Origin: Peptidiphaga gingivicola
GTDB taxonomy: Bacteria > Actinomycetota > Actinomycetes > Actinomycetales > Actinomycetaceae
Reading direction: 5' to 3'
Length of the DNA: 64,000 bases
Assembly: GCF_001652275.1 (NCBI RefSeq)
Contig: NZ_LVZK01000001.1
Coordinates: 1,364,001-1,428,000, forward strand
Part shown: one piece after another, positions 41,363-50,430 of the stretch
Numbering within the stretch: the first letter of the stretch is position 1
Layout: the number at the start of each line of letters is the position of its first letter
Made by a program: the position numbers and the translations under genes
The notes under the pieces: generated by a model
What the model saw: only the letters and a program-made list of their open reading frames with translations
What the model was told of the DNA's origin: nothing
Database searches by the model: none

Positions 41363-41410
41363 TGCCAGTCCCTTTCTCGACGTGCCGTTCACGTTTGGCG
41401 GCGCGTCGTT

Positions 41411-41447
41411 GCATACCGGTGGTCAGTGACGTATGCCTTCAACAATA
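41411..41447 (-). promoter_or_regulatory. nagBA promoter with inverted repeat
   Basis: On the minus strand TATTGT (41447-41442) may be the -10. Immediately downstream lies GCATAC (41411-41416) - 14 nt - GTATGC (41431-41436), an inverted repeat over the likely start of transcription. It does not match the DasR site I know, so the regulator is open. Confidence 0.4.
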
Positions 41448-41539
41448 CACGCTCGCGACCGATTTGTCTTACAAATTCTGGGCGGGGAGTTTCGGCGTGT
41501 GTCTGCCTTTTCTGAACTCGGGATGCGACCATTGGCCTG

Positions 41540-42838
41540 ATGAGCACAGAGGAACGCCGCGCATGCATTGCGGCCGCCTGGGCCCCGGTCAGGGTGCTGG
41601 CGGCCGCGTGGACGACGGTCACGGTCTTTGCGATTTTCGCCTACGCCGCGACGGTCTCTTCTCCGACCCTCGGCAACGTCGATTGGCACGACGCCGCGCG
41701 GGCTGGAACGTCAATCTTTTTACTGGCGATGGGGGGCCCGGCGGAGGTCGGGAACGCGAGCGTGAGCCTCATGCCGTTGAGCGTGACTCTGTTCATTTGG
41801 TGGTTCGTCTGCCGCTCCTTCCTTGCAATGGGGATCGATTCCTGGGCCCAGGCCGCCTCAGCGGCCGCATCGTCCTTCGTTTTCACCCTGCTCGTCGGGC
41901 TCGCCGCCCTTCCCGGCGCCGGGCGCTTCGGCGGCGCCGCCGGGGCCGCGGTTCTCACCTGCGCCGCGATGGCCCGGGCCCGCTGGCGGACCTCCCGCCC
42001 CGACGGCCGCGTGTGGAACCTCCTTGAAGGCTGCCGCGGCGAACTTCGGCCCGTCTTGCGTGCCCTCGCCGTCGTCTCCGTCGGCCTTTTGGCCGTCGCC
42101 CTCGTCCTCGGCCGGAGTGCAGTCGCCGCCGTCAACGGCTACTACGTCCAAGGAGCCGTCGGCGCCGTCATGCTCACCCTTGTGCAGCTGGCATACCTTC
42201 CCAACATCGTCGTCTGGGTCGCCTCCTTCGCGCTGGGGGCGGGTTTTTCCGTGGGCCGCGGCACGGACTTTTCGGCGTTCGGCGTGACGAGCCTCCAGCT
42301 TCCCGCCATTCCGGTTTTCGGAGCCCTGCCCAGTCCGGGCGTGCGGATGGCATGGCTTCCCGTTCTTCTCGCCTGCCTTGCATTGGCCTGGTTCGTTTGG
42401 CGCTCGCGCGCCTATTCGAGTCTGAAGGAGGCGTCAGCCGCGGCGGGGGCGTGCCTGGGCTGCCTCTTCGCCCTCGGCATCACAGCCGCTTTCCTTTCGG
42501 GAGGCGCCATCGGACCGGGGCGGATGTCCGACGTCGGCCCTCGCCCCTTGCCGCTCGGCCTCGGTTTCGCCTTGGCCATAGGGCTGCCGTGTGTGCTCGG
42601 GCTCGTCGCTCCCCGTGCGGCCGCCGCGCTCCGATCTCGCGCAACGGGGCGGCCGGAGGAGGCAGACGCGGAAGAAGGGCCCTCGACAACGGGGTTCTCC
42701 TCCCCACAGGCCGATCGTCTTTCCCGTGACGCCGCCGACTCTTCGGCCTCCGATGGGAGGCGAGACCTCGAAAATCGTACATTTGACCGCCCGTCGAAGT
42801 GGCAGGGGAACCGGCGTGACGATACATTTGTCAAGTGA
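41540..42838 (+). CDS. DUF6350 multi-span membrane protein
   Basis: 432 residues with about ten transmembrane helices and a hydrophilic Glu/Ser/Arg-rich tail of about 70 residues. VSLMPLSVTLFIWWFVCRSF and YVQGAVGAVMLTLVQLAYLPNIVVW...FSVGRGTDFSAFGV are typical of the actinobacterial DUF6350 family found between sucCD and purN/purH; a mycobacterial member has been linked to cell division. Here nagBA and the phospholipid operon are inserted between sucD and this gene. The GTGA overlap with purN implies coupling. Confidence 0.82.
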   Translation: MSTEERRACIAAAWAPVRVLAAAWTTVTVFAIFAYAATVSSPTLGNVDWHDAARAGTSIFLLAMGGPAEVGNASVSLMPLSVTLFIWWFVCRSFLAMGIDSWAQAASAAASSFVFTLLVGLAALPGAGRFGGAAGAAVLTCAAMARARWRTSRPDGRVWNLLEGCRGELRPVLRALAVVSVGLLAVALVLGRSAVAAVNGYYVQGAVGAVMLTLVQLAYLPNIVVWVASFALGAGFSVGRGTDFSAFGVTSLQLPAIPVFGALPSPGVRMAWLPVLLACLALAWFVWRSRAYSSLKEASAAAGACLGCLFALGITAAFLSGGAIGPGRMSDVGPRPLPLGLGFALAIGLPCVLGLVAPRAAAALRSRATGRPEEADAEEGPSTTGFSSPQADRLSRDAADSSASDGRRDLENRTFDRPSKWQGNRRDDTFVK

Positions 42839-43467
42839 ATAACAAGCGCGGTCCCACTCGCCTCGTGGTGCTTGTGTCGGGCACAGGATCGAATATGCAG
42901 GCCCTCCTGCATGCCTGCGCCGGCCCCTCCTACGGGGCGCGGGTCGTCGCGGTGGGCGCCGACCGCCGAGGCGCCCCCGCGATTCGGGCCGCCGAAGAGG
43001 CCGGAATTCCGACGTTCGTCCGCGTCCTTTCGGAGCACTCGTCGCGGGAAGAATGGGACGAGTCTTTGCGCGACGCCGTGGCAGCGTACGAACCTGACAT
43101 CGTGGTTCTCGCGGGCTTCCTCAAGCTCGTCGGCCCCGAGTTTCTAGCGGCGTTCCCGCAGCGCGTGGTGAACACCCACAATGCGCTTTTGCCTTCTTTT
43201 CCTGGAATCCACGGCCCGGCCGACGCCTTGGCGTACGGTGTGAAGGTAACGGGCGCAACCCTTTTCGTCGTCGACCCCGGGATGGACACGGGGCCGATTT
43301 TGGGGCAGACAACATGTCCGGTTCTCGAGGGAGATTCCGAGGAAGCGCTGGTAGAACGGATCAAGGAGGTCGAGCGTGTTCAGTTGGTTGAGCTAATCGG
43401 GCGAATGGCGCGCGAAGGCTGGTGGGTCGACGGCAGAAAGGCGGGGATAGGTGCTCGGTCCAGATAA
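42835..43467 (+). CDS. purN: Phosphoribosylglycinamide formyltransferase
   Basis: 210 residues. It transfers the formyl group of 10-formyltetrahydrofolate to GAR in purine synthesis. VSGTGSNMQALL is the phosphate-binding N-terminus; the catalytic Asn/His are in VVNTHNALLPSFPG, and GATLFVVDPGMDTGPILGQ follows. GTG 42835 overlaps the DUF6350 stop. The last 17 bases overlap the following esterase gene. Confidence 0.95.
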   Translation: MNNKRGPTRLVVLVSGTGSNMQALLHACAGPSYGARVVAVGADRRGAPAIRAAEEAGIPTFVRVLSEHSSREEWDESLRDAVAAYEPDIVVLAGFLKLVGPEFLAAFPQRVVNTHNALLPSFPGIHGPADALAYGVKVTGATLFVVDPGMDTGPILGQTTCPVLEGDSEEALVERIKEVERVQLVELIGRMAREGWWVDGRKAGIGARSR

Positions 43468-44539
43468 GCTTCTTACGCTCATAGTCTTTGCCATATTCAC
43501 GGTCGCCAGCGCGGCGACGGCGGTGTGGCTCATCGGGCGTGAGCCCACTCGCAAGATTCGAGCGCAGGCCTCTGCCGCCATGGTCGCCGCGATTGTGGGC
43601 GCCATAAGCATGACGGGCATTCAGATGAACCGGACGCTCGGGTACGCAGCCAGCTGGAGCGACGTGCCGGGCCTGTTCTTCATGAAACCCGATGGAAAGG
43701 GCCCGACGAAGCCGATCCGCAGGCCCGTTCCCGGGCCCGACGCCGGCGATCCCGAATTGTCTGGCCACCGTGGAGACTCGAGATGGAAGGCCAAGTTCAC
43801 CAAGGATTCGAACGGGGCCTACCAGACGAAGTTCAGGGGGCCGATTTCGGGGATCAACCTTCCCGTGTGGGTGTGGACGCCTAAGAACTACTCGCCGACG
43901 AACGGGAAAATCTACAAGGTCATGCTCATGCTGCACGGGTACCCGGGCAACCCCTACAAGGTTCCGACGCAGCTCAATCTTCAAAACGCCATGAAAAAGC
44001 ATCCGAACACGATTATGGCGATCCCCTCGCTCAAAGTCGATGCCACGTCTCCCGACTGCGTCGACATCAAGGGTCGGCCCGCCGTCGGATCCTGGGTGGT
44101 AGACGACATCGTCGGCATGATCCGCCATAATTTTCCCAACACCGAGAAGACGCGAAAGGGATGGACCATCGCGGGCGCCTCCTACGGCGCCTACTGCTCC
44201 GCCGTTCTCGGCCTCACCCATCCCCAGACTTTTTCCAAGATCATCTCATTTTCCGGCTACGACCAGCCGGAAACAGGGCGTTTGCTGGGCGCGCCGCCTC
44301 GTGTTCGGCGAGAATTCAGCGTGTCTAACCTGTTGACCAAGCAAAGGGCGTGGCCGCAGCGGTTCTACGTCACCGGCTCCAAGGGCGACCCGAAGTCGGC
44401 CGCCTTCGTCCAGAAGCTCAAGAGACTATCGACGCCGACGGTCAGAATCACCTCGCTGCTCCAGCCTATCGGGGGCCACAACTGGGGCGTATGGCGCAAG
44501 GAGCTGCCCGCCGCCTTGGCATGGAATGGAAAGGGCTGA
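43451..44539 (+). CDS. Membrane-anchored alpha/beta-hydrolase (antigen 85/esterase D-like)
   Basis: 362 residues. Two N-terminal transmembrane helices (LLTLIVFAIFTVASAATAVWL and MVAAIVGAISMTGI regions), then an extracytoplasmic hydrolase fold: VMLMLHGYPGN, nucleophile elbow AGASYGAYCS with Ser244, and QPIGGHNW with His343. The shape is that of the mycolyltransferase/S-formylglutathione-hydrolase-like esterase family seen in actinobacterial envelopes. Mycolic acids are not implied. GTG 43451 has GGGGATAG upstream. It is embedded in the pur operon, between purN and purH. Confidence 0.82.
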   Translation: MLGPDKLLTLIVFAIFTVASAATAVWLIGREPTRKIRAQASAAMVAAIVGAISMTGIQMNRTLGYAASWSDVPGLFFMKPDGKGPTKPIRRPVPGPDAGDPELSGHRGDSRWKAKFTKDSNGAYQTKFRGPISGINLPVWVWTPKNYSPTNGKIYKVMLMLHGYPGNPYKVPTQLNLQNAMKKHPNTIMAIPSLKVDATSPDCVDIKGRPAVGSWVVDDIVGMIRHNFPNTEKTRKGWTIAGASYGAYCSAVLGLTHPQTFSKIISFSGYDQPETGRLLGAPPRVRREFSVSNLLTKQRAWPQRFYVTGSKGDPKSAAFVQKLKRLSTPTVRITSLLQPIGGHNWGVWRKELPAALAWNGKG

Positions 44540-44805
44540 TGTTTGCTATAACCGGCGGGGGAACGATCTTCGTCAGCTTCGTTTTGACGATTGCGTGCAT
44601 CGTTTGCGCCGTGGTCTACGGCCCCCGTTTTCGATGGGAGGGCCACCATGAGGCATGGGGGATCCTGGTCCGGTCGGGAATCGTGCTTTTGGCCATTTTG
44701 TGGGGATGCATCACGGTGCTCCTGCTCTTCAACAGGGTCACGCTCACGGTCACTTCCTTCGGCGATCTGGACGCCTTTCTCTATCTGCTCGGCTTTTCCG
44801 ACTGA
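44539..44805 (+). CDS. Small membrane protein, 88 aa
   Basis: 88 residues with two clear hydrophobic helices (TIFVSFVLTIACIVCAVVYG and GIVLLAILWGCITVLLLF) and a third partial one near the end. The ATG overlaps the preceding stop (TGATG) and AAAGGG lies just upstream, so it is translationally coupled to the esterase. No family recognised; perhaps a partner of that esterase. Confidence 0.75.
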   Translation: MFAITGGGTIFVSFVLTIACIVCAVVYGPRFRWEGHHEAWGILVRSGIVLLAILWGCITVLLLFNRVTLTVTSFGDLDAFLYLLGFSD

Positions 44806-44919
44806 CGCGCATGCGCGCCGAGCCGTATTATGAAGGCGTCGGCGACTGGCGTTGGATGGGATTGACCATCGGGGAGCGAAGTCTCGGCGTCGCACGCCTG
44901 GGCGCCGGAAAGGAGAGAC

Positions 44920-46572
44920 ATGCGCATTCCCATTCGCAGAGCCGTCATTTCCGTTTTTGACAAGACAGGCGTCAAAGAGCTCGCCTCGGCGCTTCACGGC
45001 GTCGGCTGCGAGATCGTCTCAACCGGCTCAACGGCTGAGGCCATTCGGTCGGCGGGCGTGCCGGCGACGGAAGTCAGCGAGATCACCTCGTTCCCGGAGT
45101 GCCTGGACGGCCGGGTCAAGACCCTCCATCCCGCGGTCCACGCGGGAATCCTCGCGGACCGGCGACGCGAGGAACACGTACGGCAGCTGGCCGAGCTCGG
45201 CGTCGAGGGCTTCGACCTCGTCGTCGTCAACCTCTACCCCTTCTCCCGGACCGTCGCCTCGGGGGCGGGATACGAGGAGTGCATCGAGAAGATCGACGTC
45301 GGCGGCCCCTCGATGATCAGGGGAGCGGCGAAGAATCACGCGAACGTGGCTGTGGTCACGGACCCCTCGGACTATGCCCGCGCAGCCGAGGCCGCCCGGC
45401 GAGGGGGCTTTGACGCCGGCGAGCGGGCAACCCTCGCGGCGAAGGCCTTCGCGCACACCGCCGCCTACGACGCGGAGATCGCCCGCTGGACGGCGAAGAT
45501 TCACGGGAAAGCCGTTGCGGGGGAAGCGGCCGCAGGGGGCGCGGACGTCGGCGGCGAAGGGCTTTCAGGCAACGTCGGCGAGGCGGAGTCTTCGGGAGTC
45601 GCCGCGGGCGGAGCAGATCGTTCGGGGACGGCCGCGGAAGAAGAAAACGAGCTGTTTGGCTGCGTCAAAGTCGCCGATCTGCGCTACGGCGAGAATCCCC
45701 ACCAGTCGGCCGCACTTTACTCGGCGGGCGGGGGCGGAGTCGCAGGAGCCGTTCAGCTCGGCGGGAAAGAGATGAGCTATAACAACTACCAGGACGTCGA
45801 CGCCGCAGTGCGGGCAGCCTACGACCATGCCGAGCCCGCCGTGGCAGTGGTCAAGCACGCCAATCCCTGCGGCGTGGCCGTGGCCGAGGACGTCGCGCAG
45901 GCGCACTCGGCTGCCCACGCCTGCGACCCGCTGTCGGCCTACGGCGGCGTGATCGCCGCCAACAGGGAGGTCGATGCCGCGATGGCCGAGCAAGTGGCCC
46001 CGATCTTTACCGAGGCGATCGCCGCTCCCTCGTTCAGCGCCGAGGCGTTGAAGATTCTCTCGTCCAAGAAGAATTTGCGGATCCTTCAGGTCGAGCCGAT
46101 CGACGTTGCGCGCGACATTCGGCCGATATCCGGGGGAGCGCTCGTTCAGGAACGCGACAGGATCGACGCCGAAGGCGACGATCCCGCGCAATGGCGCCTG
46201 GTTTCCGGAGAGCCCGCCGACGAGGCGACTTTGCGAGACCTCGCATTCGCGTGGCGCGCGGTGCGCGCGGCAAAGTCCAACGCGATTCTTTTGGCCGATT
46301 CGCGCGCCACGGTGGGAATCGGGATGGGGCAGGTCAACAGGGTCGATTCGTGCCGCCTCGCCGCGGCGCGGGCCGGCGAGCGAGCTGCGGGCTCGGTCGC
46401 CGCCTCCGACGCCTTCTTCCCCTTCGCCGACGGCCTCGAGGTCCTTCTCGACGCCGGGGTGCGCGCCGTCGTGCAGCCCGGCGGATCAATTCGCGACCAG
46501 GAAGTGATTGAGGCCGCCCGGAAAGCCGGTGTGACGATGTACCTCACGGGCGCGCGCCATTTTTCCCACTGA
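44920..46572 (+). CDS. purH: Bifunctional AICAR transformylase / IMP cyclohydrolase
   Basis: 550 residues; the last two steps of IMP synthesis. The N-terminal MGS-like cyclohydrolase ([39 protein letters not shown]) is followed by the transformylase ([46 protein letters not shown]). Bases about 45500-45650 encode a Gly/Ala/Glu-rich insert of about 45 residues between the domains that ordinary PurH lacks. AAAGGAG precedes the ATG. Likely cotranscribed with purN and the two genes between. Confidence 0.96.
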   Translation: MRIPIRRAVISVFDKTGVKELASALHGVGCEIVSTGSTAEAIRSAGVPATEVSEITSFPECLDGRVKTLHPAVHAGILADRRREEHVRQLAELGVEGFDLVVVNLYPFSRTVASGAGYEECIEKIDVGGPSMIRGAAKNHANVAVVTDPSDYARAAEAARRGGFDAGERATLAAKAFAHTAAYDAEIARWTAKIHGKAVAGEAAAGGADVGGEGLSGNVGEAESSGVAAGGADRSGTAAEEENELFGCVKVADLRYGENPHQSAALYSAGGGGVAGAVQLGGKEMSYNNYQDVDAAVRAAYDHAEPAVAVVKHANPCGVAVAEDVAQAHSAAHACDPLSAYGGVIAANREVDAAMAEQVAPIFTEAIAAPSFSAEALKILSSKKNLRILQVEPIDVARDIRPISGGALVQERDRIDAEGDDPAQWRLVSGEPADEATLRDLAFAWRAVRAAKSNAILLADSRATVGIGMGQVNRVDSCRLAAARAGERAAGSVAASDAFFPFADGLEVLLDAGVRAVVQPGGSIRDQEVIEAARKAGVTMYLTGARHFSH

Positions 46573-46726
46573 ATTCGCCGTTTCTAGGAGCTCGCGGAGC
46601 CGCGCCGGCCGTTCCGCATGGGCGGGCGGCGTCGACTCCGCGAAGTTTCTTCTCGGTTTTGTACGGAAAGGGTAAAAGAATCCCTTACACTAAAGACCGA
46701 ATAGACGTTGACGAAAGGATCCGACA

Positions 46727-49700
46727 ATGACGATTGACCCCGTTCTCATTGATCGCGCAGTGGAACGAGCCCGCCAGTGGAGCGAGGCCGCACGGGCCTA
46801 CCCGACGGCGCGATCCGCCAAGCTTTTGTCGCAGGTTCTCGACCACGAGGGGGGCCTCGACTACACGGTGAACTTCGTGGACGGGGTCATCCGCCCTGAA
46901 GACCACGGCGTGGCCGCCCGCAACCTCAAGCACCTGTCCAAGCGCGACTCGGCTTTCCTGCCCCCGTACCTCGCGGCGCCCGCGAACGTCGGCGGAAGGA
47001 TCGCGCCCTTCGTTCCCTCGCTGGCATCGTCGGCCGCCCGCCGCGTCTTCGCGATGCTCGTCGGCGACCTGGTCCTCGACGTGACGCCCGACAAGCTCGG
47101 CCCGGCGATTGCGAAGCTCCGCGCGGACGGCTCTCGGCTCAACCTCAACCTTCTGGGCGAGGCAGTCCTCGGCGACAGGGAGGCGGCCCACCGCATGGAG
47201 GCGACGGCGGCCCTCATCGAACGCGACGACGTGGACTACGTTTCCCTCAAAGTCTCCGCGGTCATCGGGCCTCACGCGCCCTACGGCCACGCGGCGGCCG
47301 TCGAGGAAGCCGTTGAGAAGCTTCTCCCGCTCTACAGGCTCGCAGCCGCATCCAGCACCTTCATCAACCTGGACATGGAGGAGTACCGGGACCTCGATCT
47401 GACCATCGACGTGTTCACGCGAATCTTGGATCGTGAGGAATTCCTCGGATACCGCGCAGGAATCGTCCTTCAGGCATACCTTCCCGACGCCCTCGGCAGG
47501 CTCAATGGGCTGACCGAGTGGGCGCAGGCCCGCCGCGCCCGGGGCGGCGCCCCGATCAAGGTGCGCATCGTCAAGGGCGCCAACCTTTCCATGGAAAGGG
47601 TGGACGCGACGATGCACGGATGGGAGCTGACCGTTCAAGCGGACAAGGCCCACACGGACGCCAACTACATCGCATGCCTCGACGCCGCACTGACCCCCGA
47701 GAGAGTCGATGCCGTCAACATTGGCATCGCCGGCATGAACCTCTTCACGATGGCTTACGGGTACGAGCTCGTGCGCGAGCGGGGCATCGCCTCCGGCGTC
47801 GACTACGAGATGCTTGCGGGAATGGCGACGCCGCAATCTCACGCTGTGCGCGACACCGTCGGCCCCCTCCTCTACTACGTTCCCGTCGTCAGACCCGAGG
47901 AGTACGACGTGGCCGTGGCCTACCTCGTGCGCCGCCTCGAGGAGAACGCAGCGCCGGAGAATTTCATGTCGAACGTGTTCGATCTGGAGGAGGCCGATAC
48001 CTTCGCCTTGGAGGAGAAGCGTTTCCGCGACGCCGCCGGGCTGGTCTCGGGCTTGGCCTACGGGCCGCGCCGCAAGCAGAATCGCTTCGAGCGCACCGTT
48101 GTGCCCGACCGTTTTGAGAACACTCGCGACACCGACCCTGCGCTGCACGCGAACATCGAATGGGCCGAAAAAATTGCCTCGCGCATCCCCGGCTCGAAGC
48201 TCGGGGCCGACGTCGTCGCGGAGAACATGGTCAATTCCGACGCCGAGGCCCGCAAAGTCGTCCAGTCCGTGGCCGCCGCAGCCAAAGAGTGGGCGGCGCG
48301 CACAGGCAAGGAGCGGGCGCAGGTTCTGCGGTCGGTCGCCCAGGCCATCGAGGACCACCGCGGCGAGCTCATCGAAGTCGCCGGGAGCGAAGCCGGAAAG
48401 GCCATCGACCAGGGCGACGTCGAAGTCTCGGAGGCCATCGATTTTGCGCTCTACTACGCGGACCTCGCCGAGGAGCTCGACTCTCTCGAGGGCGCTGCGT
48501 ACGTTCCGGTGAGCACGACCCTCGTGACGCCTCCGTGGAACTTCCCGATCGCCATTCCGGCGGGAGGCGTGCTGGCAGCGCTTGCGACCGGCTCCGGCGT
48601 CGTCTACAAACCGGCCAAGCTGACCCGGCGCACGGGGTCCTTCCTCGCGAAGCTCATGTGGGAGGCAGGGGTCCCCCGCGACGTCCTCGCCCTCGTGTGC
48701 ATGGACAAGTCCTCCTACGGGCGGGTCCTCGTCGAAGAGACCGACCAGACGATCCTCACCGGTTCGATCGACACGGCGCGGATGTTCCGCTCGTGGCGCC
48801 CCGATCTTCGCCTGTTCGCCGAGACCTCCGGCAAGAACGCGATCATCGTCACCCCGAATGCTGACATCGACCTCGCGGTCAAGGACGTCGTCTATTCGGC
48901 CTTCGGCCACGCCGGCCAGAAGTGTTCCGCTGCCTCGCTCGTGATCCTCGTCGGATCGGTCGGATTCTCCAAGCGTTTCCAGCGTCAGCTTTGCGACGCC
49001 GTCCGCTCGCTCAAGCTCGGGCATCCCCACGATCTCGCCGCCCAGATGGGCCCTATGGTCGAGCCTCCTCACGGCAAGCTGCTGAAGGGTCTGACCGAGC
49101 TCGGCGAAGGGGAGGCATGGGCTATCAAGCCGCGCAAGATCGACGACAAGCTGTGGAGCCCCGGCGTGCGCGCCGGCGTCATGCCGATGAGCGAGTATCA
49201 CCTGACCGAATACTTCGGCCCCATCCTCGGCGTCATGAGGGCAGACACCCTCGGCGAGGCGATCGCCTGGCAGAACGCCGTCGACTTCGGTCTCACCGCC
49301 GGCCTGCATTCGCTCGACCCCGATGAGATCTCCGCCTGGCTCGACCAGGTTCAGGCGGGCAACGTCTACGTCAACCGCGGCATCACCGGCGCGATCGTGC
49401 GCCGCCAGCCGTTCGGCGGATGGAAGCGCTCCTCGGTGGGCGCCGGGACGAAGGCCGGAGGCCCGAACTACCTCATCGGCCTCGGGCACGTCGAATGGGC
49501 GGACAAAGACCTTGGCAGCGCGCAGATTTCAAACGAGACGCTGTGCGGGGCGCGGGTGATCGCAGAGACGATGGACGGCGTCGACCAGGATCGTTTCCTC
49601 GCCGTCGTCGAGGGAATGGACAAGGCTCTGGCCGGTCATTTCCGGCCGGCAGACCCCAGCGCTCTCGGGGTGGAAAAGAACGTTTTGCGCTACATTCCCT

Positions 49701-50119
49701 TCCCCAAAGTCGTCATCCGCCAATCAGGCGCGGGATCCGGAGACGCCATGGCGTTGGCAGCCGGCGCTTTGGCGATCGGCGCCCGCCCCAGGGTCTCGAC
49801 GTCCGCGGCGCTTCCCAGGCAGGCCGTCGACTTCCTTGAGTCGAGGGGCGCCGAGGTCGTGCTCGAGTCCGAGGACGACTTCCTCGCCTATGCCGCCACG
49901 CGGGCGAACTCGGCCGACGGCGTGCGTTTCCGCCTCATCGGCGCCGATCCGAAGGCGCTGGCCGAGGCCGTCGGCGGAAGCGTCGACGTCGGCGTCTACG
50001 CCGAACCGGTCACCGGCAGCGGGCGGATCGAGCTGCTTCCCTTCGTTCAGGAGCAAGCCGTGTCCGCCACGAACCATCGCTTCGGAAATCCGACGAGGCT
50101 TCTGGACACCGTGATCTAG
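46727..50119 (+). CDS. putA: Bifunctional proline dehydrogenase / P5C dehydrogenase
   Basis: 1130 residues. Oxidises proline to glutamate in two steps with electrons to quinone and NAD. The FAD-dependent PRODH barrel covers roughly residues 80-430 (LNLNLLGEAVLGDREAAHRM, YVSLKVSAV, GIVLQAYLPDA, KVRIVKGANL); the ALDH domain covers about 480-950 with catalytic Cys733 in GHAGQKCSAASL and VTPPWNFPIAIPAGG. The C-terminal 170 residues resemble the extra domain of long PutA proteins. No DNA-binding domain is seen. GAAAGG precedes the ATG, and TACACT upstream may be its -10. Convergent with GDH, which uses its product. Confidence 0.96.
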   Translation: MTIDPVLIDRAVERARQWSEAARAYPTARSAKLLSQVLDHEGGLDYTVNFVDGVIRPEDHGVAARNLKHLSKRDSAFLPPYLAAPANVGGRIAPFVPSLASSAARRVFAMLVGDLVLDVTPDKLGPAIAKLRADGSRLNLNLLGEAVLGDREAAHRMEATAALIERDDVDYVSLKVSAVIGPHAPYGHAAAVEEAVEKLLPLYRLAAASSTFINLDMEEYRDLDLTIDVFTRILDREEFLGYRAGIVLQAYLPDALGRLNGLTEWAQARRARGGAPIKVRIVKGANLSMERVDATMHGWELTVQADKAHTDANYIACLDAALTPERVDAVNIGIAGMNLFTMAYGYELVRERGIASGVDYEMLAGMATPQSHAVRDTVGPLLYYVPVVRPEEYDVAVAYLVRRLEENAAPENFMSNVFDLEEADTFALEEKRFRDAAGLVSGLAYGPRRKQNRFERTVVPDRFENTRDTDPALHANIEWAEKIASRIPGSKLGADVVAENMVNSDAEARKVVQSVAAAAKEWAARTGKERAQVLRSVAQAIEDHRGELIEVAGSEAGKAIDQGDVEVSEAIDFALYYADLAEELDSLEGAAYVPVSTTLVTPPWNFPIAIPAGGVLAALATGSGVVYKPAKLTRRTGSFLAKLMWEAGVPRDVLALVCMDKSSYGRVLVEETDQTILTGSIDTARMFRSWRPDLRLFAETSGKNAIIVTPNADIDLAVKDVVYSAFGHAGQKCSAASLVILVGSVGFSKRFQRQLCDAVRSLKLGHPHDLAAQMGPMVEPPHGKLLKGLTELGEGEAWAIKPRKIDDKLWSPGVRAGVMPMSEYHLTEYFGPILGVMRADTLGEAIAWQNAVDFGLTAGLHSLDPDEISAWLDQVQAGNVYVNRGITGAIVRRQPFGGWKRSSVGAGTKAGGPNYLIGLGHVEWADKDLGSAQISNETLCGARVIAETMDGVDQDRFLAVVEGMDKALAGHFRPADPSALGVEKNVLRYIPFPKVVIRQSGAGSGDAMALAAGALAIGARPRVSTSAALPRQAVDFLESRGAEVVLESEDDFLAYAATRANSADGVRFRLIGADPKALAEAVGGSVDVGVYAEPVTGSGRIELLPFVQEQAVSATNHRFGNPTRLLDTVI

Positions 50120-50213
50120 GGGCACGAGCGGCCTACAGGCGCACTGCGGCCGGTCCGCGGCCTCAAGCCGTTGGACCGGCGGCCCAGGGCAGCCTATGCC
50201 GGTTGAAAAACCC

Positions 50214-50246
50214 GGCGGGGCTCCTCTCTTGAAGAGGAGCCCCGCC
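50214..50246. terminator. Bidirectional terminator between putA and gdh
   Basis: Perfect 14-bp stem GGCGGGGCTCCTCT (50214-50227) / AGAGGAGCCCCGCC (50233-50246), loop CTTGA. On the minus strand the hairpin is followed by a TTTTT run (from 50210). The 311-bp convergent spacer also contains a 15-bp tandem repeat at 50261-50290. Confidence 0.88.
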
Positions 50247-50260
50247 GTTTCGCCGTCGTC

Positions 50261-50290
50261 TGGATCCAGTTCGTGTGGATCCTGTTCGCG
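50261..50290. repeat. 15-bp tandem repeat
   Basis: TGGATCCAGTTCGTG (50261-50275) is followed directly by TGGATCCTGTTCGCG (50276-50290), 13 of 15 identical, in the spacer between convergent putA and gdh. Confidence 0.75.
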
Positions 50291-50430
50291 CACTGTTCAG
50301 GTCCGTCGCTCCCTCGCAGGTTTTGCGCCCGCTCGATTTGCCCGACGGCGCCAAAGCGGCCGTTGAGCCCGCGCATTCTCTGGACGCCCGGCTTCCAGCG
50401 GCCTGCCGGCTGATGCCTCCTGGGGCGGCC

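Noticed and set aside
46685-49489. 934-codon minus-strand frame opposite putA
   Set aside because: Shadow frame; putA on the plus strand is complete with all motifs.
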